Positions 1-8,540 of a stretch of 42,181 bases of DNA are shown one piece after another; the stretch's first letter is position 1; each line of letters starts with the position of its first letter. Source of the stretch: Ethanoligenens sp047722935 (GTDB taxonomy: Bacteria; Bacillota; Clostridia; Oscillospirales; Ethanoligenentaceae); contig JBDNZS010000024.1 of the NCBI GenBank assembly GCA_047722935.1, positions 1 through 42,181 of the forward strand, read 5' to 3'. The translations under genes were made by a program, and so were the position numbers. The notes beneath the pieces were generated by a model. The model did no database searches and was not told where the DNA came from. It saw only the letters and a program-made list of their open reading frames with translations.

Positions 1-70
1 ATATATGGTAGCTCTTGTAAGATACATACAAAATGTACCTGACAATATTATGCAAATTATTGGATGCAAC

Positions 71-113
71 TTGACAAATAGCGCTTTTATCCGCATTCTC
101 CAGCAAGTATAAT
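71..113 (+). promoter_or_regulatory. candidate promoter region upstream of the DUF6514 gene
   Basis: A perfect -35 hexamer TTGACA lies at 71-76 and a perfect -10 hexamer TATAAT at 108-113, but they are 31 bases apart and cannot work together. TTGACA pairs at 17 bases with the weak CATTCT (94-99), and TATAAT pairs at 17 bases with the weak TTTTAT (85-90). Either could drive the gene at 184. Bases 1-70 show nothing else I can identify. Confidence 0.3.
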
Positions 114-183
114 ATTCTTGTACGGCAATTCTAAGAGAATGATTACCGAAAAATGTATTGTACGTATCTGGGGGGAAATGCAG

Positions 184-465
184 ATGGAACAACCAAAGCA
201 AACCGCTGAATTGAAAGAAGGGGAACGATGCGTCGGGGTCATTGATTATTCGTTGACTCTTTGCACTTGTGAAGCCGCATCGGTGCAGTCCTATGGTGTG
301 TCCGTTTTGTTCAAGGGCGCAGATGGTCTGTCGCGTTCTGCACAAGTGGATGACATCAGTTGTTCCCGGGCATGTGTCGAGGAACTGTTACATTTGCTCA
401 CGAAAAACACAGTGACACCAGCTACACTACATGATGTGGTCGAGGATTTTCTTGCAGCGTTGTGA
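184..465 (+). CDS. DUF6514 family protein
   Basis: Small soluble protein of 93 residues with no signal peptide or membrane segment. The C-terminal half (VDDIS, then ELLHLLTKNTVTP and HDVVEDFL) matches what I recall of the DUF6514 family, small Clostridia proteins of about 100 residues often found beside nrdR, as here. Function is unknown. I chose ATG 184 because the G-run at 170-175 gives a ribosome site about 8 bases upstream; ATG 178 is only 2 bases from that run, and the reading frame also stays open further upstream to 118. The next gene, nrdR, starts 90 bases downstream on the same strand, so the two may be co-transcribed. Family assignment is from pattern memory. Confidence 0.7.
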   Translation: MEQPKQTAELKEGERCVGVIDYSLTLCTCEAASVQSYGVSVLFKGADGLSRSAQVDDISCSRACVEELLHLLTKNTVTPATLHDVVEDFLAAL

Positions 466-510
466 CCCGTCTGTTTTTTCACTGTTGGGGTGTCGAACTT
501 TTGGGAGGAC

Positions 511-543
511 ATGCTGACGCTATCCGAGCACTGTGCTCCCTGA
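511..543 (+). CDS. possible 10-codon leader ORF before nrdR
   Basis: ATG at 511 is preceded by a strong ribosome site GGGAGG (503-508) with 2 bases between. It encodes MLTLSEHCAP and stops with TGA at 541-543, directly against the nrdR ribosome site CGGAGG (544-549). The ORF covers a small palindrome at 526-538 (GAGCAC-T-GTGCTC). The arrangement would suit translational coupling or a leader peptide, but an ORF this short can arise by chance and the spacing is tighter than usual. Confidence 0.2.
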   Translation: MLTLSEHCAP

Positions 544-555
544 CGGAGGAAAAAC

Positions 556-1014
556 ATGAAATGTCCCTTTTGTGGATATCCCGAAAGTAAAGTGGTGGAT
601 TCCAGACCAACCGACGAAGGCGAACGTATCCGCCGGCGGCGGGAATGTATGCAATGCCAAAAGCGATTCACTACGTATGAGATGGTGGAGAGCCTGCCCT
701 TGGTCGTTATCAAAAAAGACAACTCACGGCAAGCGTTTGACCGCCGCAAACTTCTTGGCGGGATGTTGCGCGCTTGTGAGAAACGTCCGGTTCCACTAAG
801 TGTGCTGGAAAAGGCCACGGACGAGATCGAAAGCACATTGCAGGGAGCTCTGGAGCGTGAGGTCACTTCACAGAAAGTGGGCGAATTGGCCATGGAGAAG
901 CTCAAGAATATAGACGAGGTTGCATATGTGCGATTTGCTTCGGTCTACCGCCAATTTCGCGATATCAACACTTTTTTGGAGGAACTCAATAGATTGCTGG
1001 ACAGCCGCCATTAG
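556..1014 (+). CDS. nrdR: transcriptional repressor NrdR
   Basis: Zinc-ribbon/ATP-cone repressor of ribonucleotide reductase genes. Family knowledge: it senses the ATP/dATP balance and binds paired NrdR boxes in nrd promoters. The sequence shows a zinc ribbon at residues 1-38 with C3, C6, C31 and C34, the RIRRRREC basic stretch typical of NrdR, and an ATP-cone domain from about residue 49 to 139. The length of 152 residues is normal for the family. The start ATG 556 follows GGAGG (545-549) at good spacing. It lies downstream of the DUF6514 gene. No nrd structural gene and no obvious NrdR box is in this window, so its targets are elsewhere. Confidence 0.97.
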   Translation: MKCPFCGYPESKVVDSRPTDEGERIRRRRECMQCQKRFTTYEMVESLPLVVIKKDNSRQAFDRRKLLGGMLRACEKRPVPLSVLEKATDEIESTLQGALEREVTSQKVGELAMEKLKNIDEVAYVRFASVYRQFRDINTFLEELNRLLDSRH

Positions 1015-1135
1015 ATTTTCCTACTAACAATAAATCAAACGTCTTTCCATTCTCTAACGTGCACTCATGCAATATATCAATCAGAATAACCGTTTTGTTT
1101 TGTTCCGAGACGGGTAAAAGTAGACTAAGATGCCA

Positions 1136-1519
1136 TTAGAGGATGTTTTCCCAGTTGATTTTTTCAACGTTCCAGAGATGGATAAGCTGCATTTTGAGCA
1201 TATCACACTCTGCGTCGAAGTCTGATGGCTGGTCATCTTTCAAATAGGCGGGCAGCTTTGCTACCGATTCGTTTACAATGTCGAGCTCGCTATGTTTTAG
1301 TATGGTCGGAAGAATGCGGCTGTTTTTCTGCCACAGGGAGAAGAACTGCCGCATTTTTTTTTGAGTGGCGGGGGAGTTGCCGCTTTGATTGTAAGAGGTC
1401 TGGACAGCTGCAATTGATTTTGCCATACATTGGGAACTTTTGGCCAAATAAATCTGGCTGGCAATCATCACGGCGATGATAAGGGCTAAAATCATTCCGG
1501 TAATTTTCAATTTGTTCAC
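1136..1519 (-). CDS. DUF4363 family protein, membrane-anchored
   Basis: 127-residue protein with one N-terminal membrane helix (residues about 3-23, KITGMILALIIAVMIASQIY) and a helical external or periplasm-side domain rich in Lys, Gln and Leu. This matches the DUF4363 family as I recall it, which commonly sits next to a DUF421 gene in spore-forming Clostridia. I chose the GTG at 1519 because AAAGGAGAT lies just upstream on the minus strand, and because the helix then starts the protein as in relatives; a longer reading from 1561 would overlap the upstream gene and adds a charged, non-conserved leader. It follows the DUF421 gene by 28 bases, so the pair is probably one operon. Function is not established; a spore membrane role is inference. 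Confidence 0.75.
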   Translation of the reverse strand: MNKLKITGMILALIIAVMIASQIYLAKSSQCMAKSIAAVQTSYNQSGNSPATQKKMRQFFSLWQKNSRILPTILKHSELDIVNESVAKLPAYLKDDQPSDFDAECDMLKMQLIHLWNVEKINWENIL

Positions 1520-1547
1520 GGCGATCTCCTTTCGATGGCGGAGCGCT

Positions 1548-2252
1548 TTATCCGGCTGCACGCGGGCCGGAAAGTGTACCGCCGTCTTTTTTTACAATGA
1601 TGGTTTTATCAAGATTGTCTATCGTCATCAAAAACACACCCGCCACGGTTAGTCCCTGTGCGGAAAGGGTAGCGTGCAGCCAATCCATATCTTTCCCAGT
1701 TGAGCGCAGGGATTCAGGCAGTAGTTTGCCGTCGCAGATCAGAGTGGTTGGCAAACCGCCGTCCGGCGGGCAGGGTACGCGCAGCATTTCTGCCGTGACC
1801 GGCGACTTGGCACAGATGGGAAAGACGCTGAGTTTCCCGTTGGTTTCCAATACGGCGATGGCCACGTCGCTAATGCTCATGTATCCGCAAAGGCGGAGCT
1901 CCTCCATCAAGTCGTCGATGGTGAAGCGTAGGCGGCGCATCTCTGACTGGTTGATCTGCCCATTCTGGATGAGGATGCTTGGACGGCCGGTGACCACGCG
2001 GCGCAGGCGGGTACTGAGCAGTGTTAGCCCGGAAAGCGCCACTTCGCAGGAAATGAGCGTCAGGATAGGAACAATCCCACTGGTAAGCGGTATGCCGGTG
2101 TCTTGCATGGGCACCGATGCGAGGTCGGAAATCAAAATGGCGACAACCAGCTCGGACGGCTGTAATTCGCCAATCTGTCGCTTACCCATAATTCGCACCG
2201 CGGCGATGACAATGACGTACAAAATAATGGTGCGTATGAATGCGATTCCCAT
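1548..2252 (-). CDS. DUF421 (YetF-type) membrane protein
   Basis: 234 residues. The N-terminal third has three hydrophobic segments (about residues 4-20, 33-50 and 56-80) with the family hallmark AVRIMGKRQIGELQPSELV near residues 18-36. The C-terminal part is the soluble YetF domain (ILIQNGQI, TIDDLMEELR, AVLETNGKLSVFP). Members of DUF421 are integral membrane proteins. Some relatives are part of spore inner-membrane or germination assemblies in Bacillus and Clostridia, but the molecular role of this one is unknown. ATG 2252 has a strong AAGGAGGG site. It is the first gene of a minus-strand pair with the DUF4363 gene and is divergent from ppx. No separate promoter for it was recognised in 2253-2365. 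Confidence 0.85.
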   Translation of the reverse strand: MGIAFIRTIILYVIVIAAVRIMGKRQIGELQPSELVVAILISDLASVPMQDTGIPLTSGIVPILTLISCEVALSGLTLLSTRLRRVVTGRPSILIQNGQINQSEMRRLRFTIDDLMEELRLCGYMSISDVAIAVLETNGKLSVFPICAKSPVTAEMLRVPCPPDGGLPTTLICDGKLLPESLRSTGKDMDWLHATLSAQGLTVAGVFLMTIDNLDKTIIVKKDGGTLSGPRAAG

Positions 2253-2365
2253 GGAGACCCTCCTTGATGTGCAAAGAATGCCACGGTGCCAATGACAGCG
2301 GGCAGGCTACGCTACGGTTATCTTGCGCTGCGTGCCGCGCGGTTATACACGTTGCACTTCATACG

Positions 2366-2394
2366 TTGAAACTGTCGGGAGGACATGTTACAAT
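2366..2394 (+). promoter_or_regulatory. sigma-A type promoter of the ppx-ppk operon
   Basis: TTGAAA (2366-2371), a 17-base spacer and TACAAT (2389-2394). Transcription would start near 2401, leaving a leader of about 65 bases before ppx. Confidence 0.65.
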
Positions 2395-2465
2395 AGAAAC
2401 GGATTTTAAGATTGCAATAAAATCGCCGGGCACTGTGCGTGGCAGAGAAAGAATGGACGAGAAAA

Positions 2466-3371
2466 ATGAGAAGAGCAGTCGTGGATTTGGGCTCCAACAC
2501 CATGCGTATGGAGGTCTATGACGAAACCGATGGAAACATGAAGCATATTGTCAGCGCCAAAGAAGTGGTGGGGATGATCGGCTACATGGAGGGTGGAACA
2601 CTCAGCGAAGAAGGAATTGTTCGGGTGGTGGATGGGCTGTCCGCTTTCCGCAAGACAGCGGACGCCGTTGGCGTAGAGCAGATATGTTGTTTTGCCACAG
2701 CCGGTCTGCGTGCAGTGAATAATGCCGACGAGGTTGTGCGACGCGCCAAAGAGCAGCTGAATATGGATATTGATATTATCAGCGGGGAAGAAGAAGCGCG
2801 GCTGGATTTTGCGGGAGCGTATATCCCGACGGATGTTAAGGAAGGCTTGGTCGTTGACATGGGCGGCGGCAGCACCGAGATCGTGCGCTTTTCAGACGAC
2901 CATATCGACAACTGCATTAGCCTGCCCTATGGCAGCCTGTATCTTTATAAACGCTTTGTCAAAAAAATCATTCCCCGTGCCGGGGAATTGAAAAAGATCA
3001 AGGAGTTTGTTGACCGTCAGCTTGAATGCGTGGAATGGCTCAAGTCGGTGGGCGGACATATCTGTCTGATTGGCGGGACAGGCCGCGCGATCGCACGTCT
3101 GCACCGCGATGTGCATGGGCGCGGTACCGAACCTTTACAAGGCTATATGTTTGATGCAGCGGATATCGCCGCGCTGTTGCAGTGGGTGTTATCCCATCCG
3201 AAAGCTGGCGTGCGCAGTATCCTGCGGGTGGAACCGGAGCGCGTGCATACCATTCTGCCCGGCATGGCGGCGCTATCCCGTCTAGTCAGTTATGCAGGTG
3301 TATGCACGGTTTCCCTTAGCCGCAGCGGGGTGCGCGAAGGGTATATCAAATCCACTCAGATTGACAACTGA
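2466..3371 (+). CDS. Ppx/GppA family exopolyphosphatase/guanosine-pentaphosphate phosphatase
   Basis: Phosphatase of the actin/Hsp70 fold superfamily that removes terminal phosphates from polyphosphate and/or pppGpp. Motifs seen: the phosphate-1 loop VDLGSNTMRM at the start, SGEEEARLDFAGA in the middle, the phosphate-2 loop VVDMGGGSTEIV, and GGTGRAIARL near residue 215. At 301 residues it is the short form without the C-terminal HD-like domain of E. coli Ppx, so substrate preference cannot be read from sequence. ATG 2466 puts the fold at residue 3 as in relatives, with GGACGA (2455-2460) as a modest ribosome site; a GTG at 2439 in the same frame has no ribosome site. It is followed after 16 bases by ppk1, so synthesis and breakdown of polyphosphate appear to share one transcript. 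Confidence 0.88.
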   Translation: MRRAVVDLGSNTMRMEVYDETDGNMKHIVSAKEVVGMIGYMEGGTLSEEGIVRVVDGLSAFRKTADAVGVEQICCFATAGLRAVNNADEVVRRAKEQLNMDIDIISGEEEARLDFAGAYIPTDVKEGLVVDMGGGSTEIVRFSDDHIDNCISLPYGSLYLYKRFVKKIIPRAGELKKIKEFVDRQLECVEWLKSVGGHICLIGGTGRAIARLHRDVHGRGTEPLQGYMFDAADIAALLQWVLSHPKAGVRSILRVEPERVHTILPGMAALSRLVSYAGVCTVSLSRSGVREGYIKSTQIDN

Positions 3372-3387
3372 CGACGAGGTGAACGAA

Positions 3388-5493
3388 ATGTCCGCGTTAT
3401 ATATCAACCGCGAACTTTCTTGGCTCAAATTCAATGAACGTGTGCTTGAGGAAGCATGTGACACATCTGTGCCACTCTATGAGCGGTTGCGCTTTTTGTC
3501 TATTTTTTCCTCAAACCTTGATGAATTTTATATGGTGCGCGTTGGCAGTCTGCTTGATCAGTCGTTGCTTGGCGGCAACACGGCGGATACCAAGACCGGG
3601 ATGCTGCCGAAAGAACAGATTGCTGCAATCAACGCTGCCGTGCAGCAACTGTATCCGCGGCGGGATGCTGCCTATACGGAGATCTTGCGTAATATCGGCG
3701 TGTTTTCCCATGTGTCTTATAAAAGTCTGGACGGCGGCGAAAAGCGTATGACCCGTGCGTATTTTGAATCTGAGGTGCTTCCGCTGCTGAGCCCCCAGAT
3801 TATTGACGCCAGACATCCGTTCCCTCATCTGGAAAACAAGGTGATCTATATCGGCGTGCGGCTTAAATGCAAGACAGGTAAGCTCTTTGGCATCGTTCCG
3901 ATCACGCGGGAGATTGACCGGGTGTATTTTATTCCGGAGAGCAACAAGTTTATGCTGGTGGAAGATATTCTGCTGCGCTTTGTGGATGAGGTGTTCGGTG
4001 TTTACGAAGTGGAAGCCAAAGGCGTTTTCCGTGTGACCCGTAATGCTGATATCGATGTGCAGGAAGGCATGTTTGACGAAGATATCGACTATCGCAACTA
4101 CATGCAGGAGATTATCAAGAAGCGCGGCAAACTTTCCCCGGTGCGTTTGGAAACAGACCATGCCGGTGATGCAGAACTGCTGGGCTTTTTCCTTTCCAAA
4201 CTACGGCTGAACCGGAACCAGTGCTTTGTCACCACTTCGCCGCTTGATTTTTCATTTGTCGGCGTTCTGGAGAAACAGATTGGTGCGGAACAGCGCGCGG
4301 AATTGATTTTTTCGCCGCTGCGCCCGCAATGGCCGGCGGGTGTGGTGCGTTCCGATTTGATCGGTCAGGTCTTGCAGCGTGATATCCTGCTTTCCTATCC
4401 GTTTGAAAGCATGCGCCCTTTGGTGGAACTGATCCGGGAAGCGGCGGAGGACAGCAAAGTCGTGTCCATCAAAATGACGCTTTACCGTATCGGCCACCAG
4501 TCACAGATTGTGCAGAATCTCTGCGCCGCAGCCGAAAACGGCAAGGATGTCACCGTGCTGATTGAACTGCGCGCCCGCTTTGACGAGCAGAATAACATCA
4601 ATTGGTCGCGTTTGCTTGAAGACGCAGGCTGCAAAGTGATTTACGGCATCGAGGACTTCAAGGTGCACGCCAAGGTTGTGCTCATCACCCGCAAGCAAGG
4701 ACATGGACTGGAGTATATCACCAATATTGCCACCGGCAACTACAATGAATCCACGGCACGGTTCTATGTCGATCTTTCCCTTATGACGGCAAACCCTGAA
4801 ATCGGCGAGGATGCGATGGCGTTTTTCCATAATGTCAGCATCAACAACCTCAACGGGGTGTACCAGCATCTGTTGGTGGCGCCCTTCTCACTCAAACAGG
4901 GGATATTGTCTTTGATGGACGCCGAAATCGCCAAGGCACAAAATGGGGCGCCGGGGCGTATCATCGCCAAGATGAACAGCATCACCGACAAGGAGATTAT
5001 CGACAAGATGATTGAGGCCTCGGAAGCAGGCGTAAATGTGGATTTGATTGTACGCGGTATTTGCTGTCTTTGCCCCGGCGTGCCGGGTAAGACCGATCAT
5101 ATCCGGGTGCGCAGTATTGTCGGCCGCTTCCTTGAGCACTCCCGCATCTATATTTTTGGGGAGGGCAGCGAGGCCAAAGTCTATCTTTCTTCCGCTGACT
5201 GGATGACCCGCAATACCGAGCGCCGGGTAGAGGTTGCTATCCCCGTATTGGACAGCCGTCTGGCCGGACGAATCATGGGGATTGTGGATATCCTGTTGCG
5301 CGACAATGTGAAGGCGCGCGAATTGCAGCCGGATGGTTCCTATGTGCGCGTCAGCAGAGAGGGAGAGGACCTCAACAGTCAAATGTATTTCTACCGGCAG
5401 GCGTATCGTGCTGCCGAACAGGTGGAAGAAAAACCGAAAAGGAACTGGTTCGATGCACTGGTTTCCCGTATCCGATTTAACAAGAGAAAATAA
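3388..5493 (+). CDS. ppk1: polyphosphate kinase 1
   Basis: Makes long-chain polyphosphate from ATP, reversibly, as a cytoplasmic or membrane-associated enzyme. It has 701 residues, the usual PPK1 length, with the four-domain layout: N-domain opening YINRELSWLKFNERVLEEA, head domain, and two phospholipase-D-like C-domains. Catalytic histidines are visible: H427 in FKVHAKVV (the autophosphorylated residue in the family) and H584 in LEHSRIYIF. ATG 3388 follows GAGGTGA with correct spacing and gives the canonical N-terminus; the frame is open further upstream, but that stretch overlaps ppx. Next is secA behind its own promoter. No terminator was recognised between them. Confidence 0.97.
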   Translation: MSALYINRELSWLKFNERVLEEACDTSVPLYERLRFLSIFSSNLDEFYMVRVGSLLDQSLLGGNTADTKTGMLPKEQIAAINAAVQQLYPRRDAAYTEILRNIGVFSHVSYKSLDGGEKRMTRAYFESEVLPLLSPQIIDARHPFPHLENKVIYIGVRLKCKTGKLFGIVPITREIDRVYFIPESNKFMLVEDILLRFVDEVFGVYEVEAKGVFRVTRNADIDVQEGMFDEDIDYRNYMQEIIKKRGKLSPVRLETDHAGDAELLGFFLSKLRLNRNQCFVTTSPLDFSFVGVLEKQIGAEQRAELIFSPLRPQWPAGVVRSDLIGQVLQRDILLSYPFESMRPLVELIREAAEDSKVVSIKMTLYRIGHQSQIVQNLCAAAENGKDVTVLIELRARFDEQNNINWSRLLEDAGCKVIYGIEDFKVHAKVVLITRKQGHGLEYITNIATGNYNESTARFYVDLSLMTANPEIGEDAMAFFHNVSINNLNGVYQHLLVAPFSLKQGILSLMDAEIAKAQNGAPGRIIAKMNSITDKEIIDKMIEASEAGVNVDLIVRGICCLCPGVPGKTDHIRVRSIVGRFLEHSRIYIFGEGSEAKVYLSSADWMTRNTERRVEVAIPVLDSRLAGRIMGIVDILLRDNVKARELQPDGSYVRVSREGEDLNSQMYFYRQAYRAAEQVEEKPKRNWFDALVSRIRFNKRK

Positions 5494-5548
5494 TGTTGCA
5501 TTTTACACAGGTTTTACATGGACAAATGCGTTTTTGGCGGGCTCACTG

Positions 5549-5576
5549 TTACAATGGAATAAAAGTATGGTATAAT
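5549..5576 (+). promoter_or_regulatory. sigma-A type promoter of secA
   Basis: TTACAA (5549-5554), a 16-base spacer and a perfect TATAAT (5571-5576), about 120 bases before the secA start. Confidence 0.65.
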
Positions 5577-5694
5577 AGGTAGATATGAAGCAGTCCAAGT
5601 GTTTTGACCGGGGGCTGCGGATGAGGGCGAGCACAATGGCGTGTGAAAACAGGAAATTGAGATAGATGTATGAAAAAGTATGACGAGGTGCAGC

Positions 5695-8457
5695 ATGAAC
5701 ATCATTGAACACATCATCGGTTCCCACTCCAAACGGGAGCTGAAGAAGATACGCCCCATCGCTGATGCGGTGCTGGCGCTGGAAGACACCTACAAAGCAA
5801 TGTCCGAGGAAGAGCTGAAAGCAGTGGTGCCGGCCCTGAAAGAACGTCTTGCAAACGGCGAATCGATAGATGCCGTTTTGCCGGACGCCTTTGCACTCAC
5901 TAGAGAAGCATCCGACCGTGTGCTGGGAATGCGCCATTTCCCTGTGCAGGTGGTGGGCGGCATCGTGCTGCATCAAGGGCGTATCGCCGAGATGAAAACT
6001 GGTGAAGGAAAAACTCTGGTGGCGACACTCCCTGCCGTCCTGAATGCGCTGGACGGTAAAGGCGTGCATATCGTGACCGTGAACGATTACCTTGCCAAGC
6101 GCGACAGTGAATGGATGGGGAAACTTTATCGCTATCTGGGGCTGTCCGTCGGGCTAATCTTCCACGACATGCCGAATGACGCCCGCCGCGCGGCTTATGC
6201 AGCCGACATCACCTATGCCACTAACAACGAGCTGGGGTTTGATTACCTGCGTGACAATATGGTGCTTTATAAAGAACAGATGGTGCAGCGCGGCTTTCAC
6301 TTCGGCATCGTGGATGAGGTGGACTCCATCCTCATCGACGAAGCGCGCACACCGCTTATTATTTCCGGCCCGGGCGACAAGTCCACCGAGATGTATGACC
6401 GCGCCGACCGCTTGGTCAGCACCCTTAAACTGAAAAAGGTGCGGGAACTCGATGATAAGGAAAGCAACGAGGAGATCGAGGAAGAGGGCGACTACATCGT
6501 TGACGAAAAGGCGAAAACAGCCACTCTTACCCCGTCTGGCGTGAAAAAGGCCGAGTTGTTTTTCGGGCTTCAGAATCTGATGGACTCAGAAAACATCACC
6601 ACTCTGCATCATATCAACCAAGCAATCCGCGCACATGGCATCATGAAGCGCGATGTGGATTACGTGGTGCGCGAAGGACAGGTTATCATTGTTGATGAAT
6701 TTACCGGCCGTCTCATGGTGGGCCGTCGTTACAATGAAGGTCTGCATCAGGCTATTGAAGCAAAAGAGCATGTGAAAGTGGAGCGCGAATCCAAAACGCT
6801 TGCCACCATCACATTCCAGAATTTCTTCCGTCAGTATCACAAGCTTTCGGGCATGACGGGTACGGCGCTCACAGAGCAGGAGGAATTCGAGGAAATCTAT
6901 AAGCTGGATGTGTTGGAGGTTCCCACCAACCGCGATATGATTCGTGTGGATCATCATGATACGGTCTATAAGTCGGAAAAGGGCAAGTTCAATGCGGTGA
7001 TCGAGCAGATTGTGGAGAGCCACAAAGACGGGCAGCCGGTACTGGTGGGCACGATCTCCATTGAAAAATCCGAACTGCTCAGCCAGATGCTCAAGCAGCG
7101 GCAGATTCCGCATAATGTGCTCAACGCCAAGTATCACGAGAAGGAAGCGGAGATTGTCGCGCAGGCAGGTAAACGCGGTGCGGTGACCATAGCGACCAAC
7201 ATGGCCGGACGCGGTACGGATATCGTGTTGGGCGGCAACGCTGAATATATGGCGAAAGCGGAGATGCGCAAGCAAAAGTTTGCGGAGGAACTCATCAGCG
7301 AGTCGACAGGCTTTGCCGAGACCGATGATGAACAGATCCTGCACGCACGGGAAACATATAAAGATTTGTATAAAAAGTACCATGATAAAACCGATGCTGA
7401 GGCTGAGGAAGTACGGGAAGCGGGTGGCCTGTTCATCATCGGCACAGAGCGGCATGAATCCCGCCGGATTGATAACCAGCTGCGCGGGCGCGCTGGGCGG
7501 CAGGGTGATCCCGGTGAATCGCGGTTTTATATTTCGCTGGAAGACGATCTTATGCGGTTGTTTGGCGGCGAGCGTATTCAGGGCTTGATGGATACGTTGG
7601 GTTTGGACGACGACCAGCCCATTGAGAATCGCCTCATCACCAGCTCCATCGAAAACGCACAGCGGAAGGTCGAAGGTAAAAACTTTGGCATCCGCAAAAA
7701 CGTACTCCAATTTGACGATGTCATGAACCGCCAGCGCGAAATCATCTACGGGCAGCGCCGCCGTGTGCTGGACGGCGAAAGTATGCGCGAATATGTCATG
7801 GGCATGATCAAGGAAAGCGTGGAAAGTGCGTTTGCCCAGTTTGTGGGCGGCGATACACCGGACGTGTGGAACCTGGTTGGCCTGCGAGAATATTATATGG
7901 GCTGGATGACCAAGCCGGACGACTATGTGTATACCCGCGATGAGTTGGCCGCGTTGGAGAAAAAAGAAATGATGCAGCGGCTCATCGACCGCACTGCTCA
8001 GATATACAGCGCGCGTGAAGAGGCCTTCGGTGAAGAAGTGATGCGCGAATTGGAACGTGTCATTCTGCTGCGTGTGGTGGATGAGAAGTGGATGGACCAC
8101 ATCGATGCCATGGATGCGTTGCGGCAGGGCATGTATCTGCGCGCGTATGGACAGAAAGACCCAGTCGTCGAGTATCGCATCGAGGGCTTCCAGATGTTTG
8201 ACGAAATGGTCGCATCCATCCGTGAGGACGCCGTGCGCTTGTTGCTGACCGTGCAGATTCATCGGGAGGAAGCACCGGTGCGTGAGCCGGTATCGCCCGT
8301 TCAAAATACTGAACATGTTGGTACGCCGACCTCGGGGACGGATGATGGTCCCGTTAAGAATAAACCCATTCATGTGGGCAAAAAGCCGGGACGCAACGAC
8401 CCCTGCCCATGTGGCAGCGGCAAAAAGTATAAGAACTGCTGCGGCCGTGACGACTAA
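5695..8457 (+). CDS. secA: preprotein translocase ATPase SecA
   Basis: Motor ATPase that drives unfolded preproteins through the SecYEG channel. It has 920 residues. Nucleotide-binding domain 1 carries Walker A MKTGEGKT (near residues 100-107) and the DEVD box (207-210) followed by SILIDEARTPLIISG. The preprotein cross-linking domain follows, then domain 2 with TNMAGRGTDIVLGG and the RGRAGRQGDPG arginine-finger region. The protein ends with a SEC-C zinc-binding tail, CPCGSGKKYKNCCG (C904, C906, C915, C916 as ligands; the family can use His in the last place). The linker before it is variable and charged. ATG 5695 has GAGGTG ahead; the upstream ATG at 5680 lacks a site. Only one SecA is seen here; whether a SecA2 exists elsewhere cannot be judged. 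Confidence 0.99.
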   Translation: MNIIEHIIGSHSKRELKKIRPIADAVLALEDTYKAMSEEELKAVVPALKERLANGESIDAVLPDAFALTREASDRVLGMRHFPVQVVGGIVLHQGRIAEMKTGEGKTLVATLPAVLNALDGKGVHIVTVNDYLAKRDSEWMGKLYRYLGLSVGLIFHDMPNDARRAAYAADITYATNNELGFDYLRDNMVLYKEQMVQRGFHFGIVDEVDSILIDEARTPLIISGPGDKSTEMYDRADRLVSTLKLKKVRELDDKESNEEIEEEGDYIVDEKAKTATLTPSGVKKAELFFGLQNLMDSENITTLHHINQAIRAHGIMKRDVDYVVREGQVIIVDEFTGRLMVGRRYNEGLHQAIEAKEHVKVERESKTLATITFQNFFRQYHKLSGMTGTALTEQEEFEEIYKLDVLEVPTNRDMIRVDHHDTVYKSEKGKFNAVIEQIVESHKDGQPVLVGTISIEKSELLSQMLKQRQIPHNVLNAKYHEKEAEIVAQAGKRGAVTIATNMAGRGTDIVLGGNAEYMAKAEMRKQKFAEELISESTGFAETDDEQILHARETYKDLYKKYHDKTDAEAEEVREAGGLFIIGTERHESRRIDNQLRGRAGRQGDPGESRFYISLEDDLMRLFGGERIQGLMDTLGLDDDQPIENRLITSSIENAQRKVEGKNFGIRKNVLQFDDVMNRQREIIYGQRRRVLDGESMREYVMGMIKESVESAFAQFVGGDTPDVWNLVGLREYYMGWMTKPDDYVYTRDELAALEKKEMMQRLIDRTAQIYSAREEAFGEEVMRELERVILLRVVDEKWMDHIDAMDALRQGMYLRAYGQKDPVVEYRIEGFQMFDEMVASIREDAVRLLLTVQIHREEAPVREPVSPVQNTEHVGTPTSGTDDGPVKNKPIHVGKKPGRNDPCPCGSGKKYKNCCGRDD

Positions 8458-8540
8458 GGTGGGTGCAACCTATTCAAGCGTGTGCAACCACAATTGTACG
8501 GCCTCAAAATGAGGGGTGTACGAAAATCGGGAGGCTTGTC

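Noticed and set aside
1015..1135. terminator between nrdR and the DUF4363 gene
   Set aside because: The genes converge here, but no stem of convincing length with a T-run could be found.
6586..8373. 595-codon open frame on the minus strand opposite secA
   Set aside because: It is fully antisense to a clear SecA, has no recognisable domain and is explained by codon bias of the sense gene.
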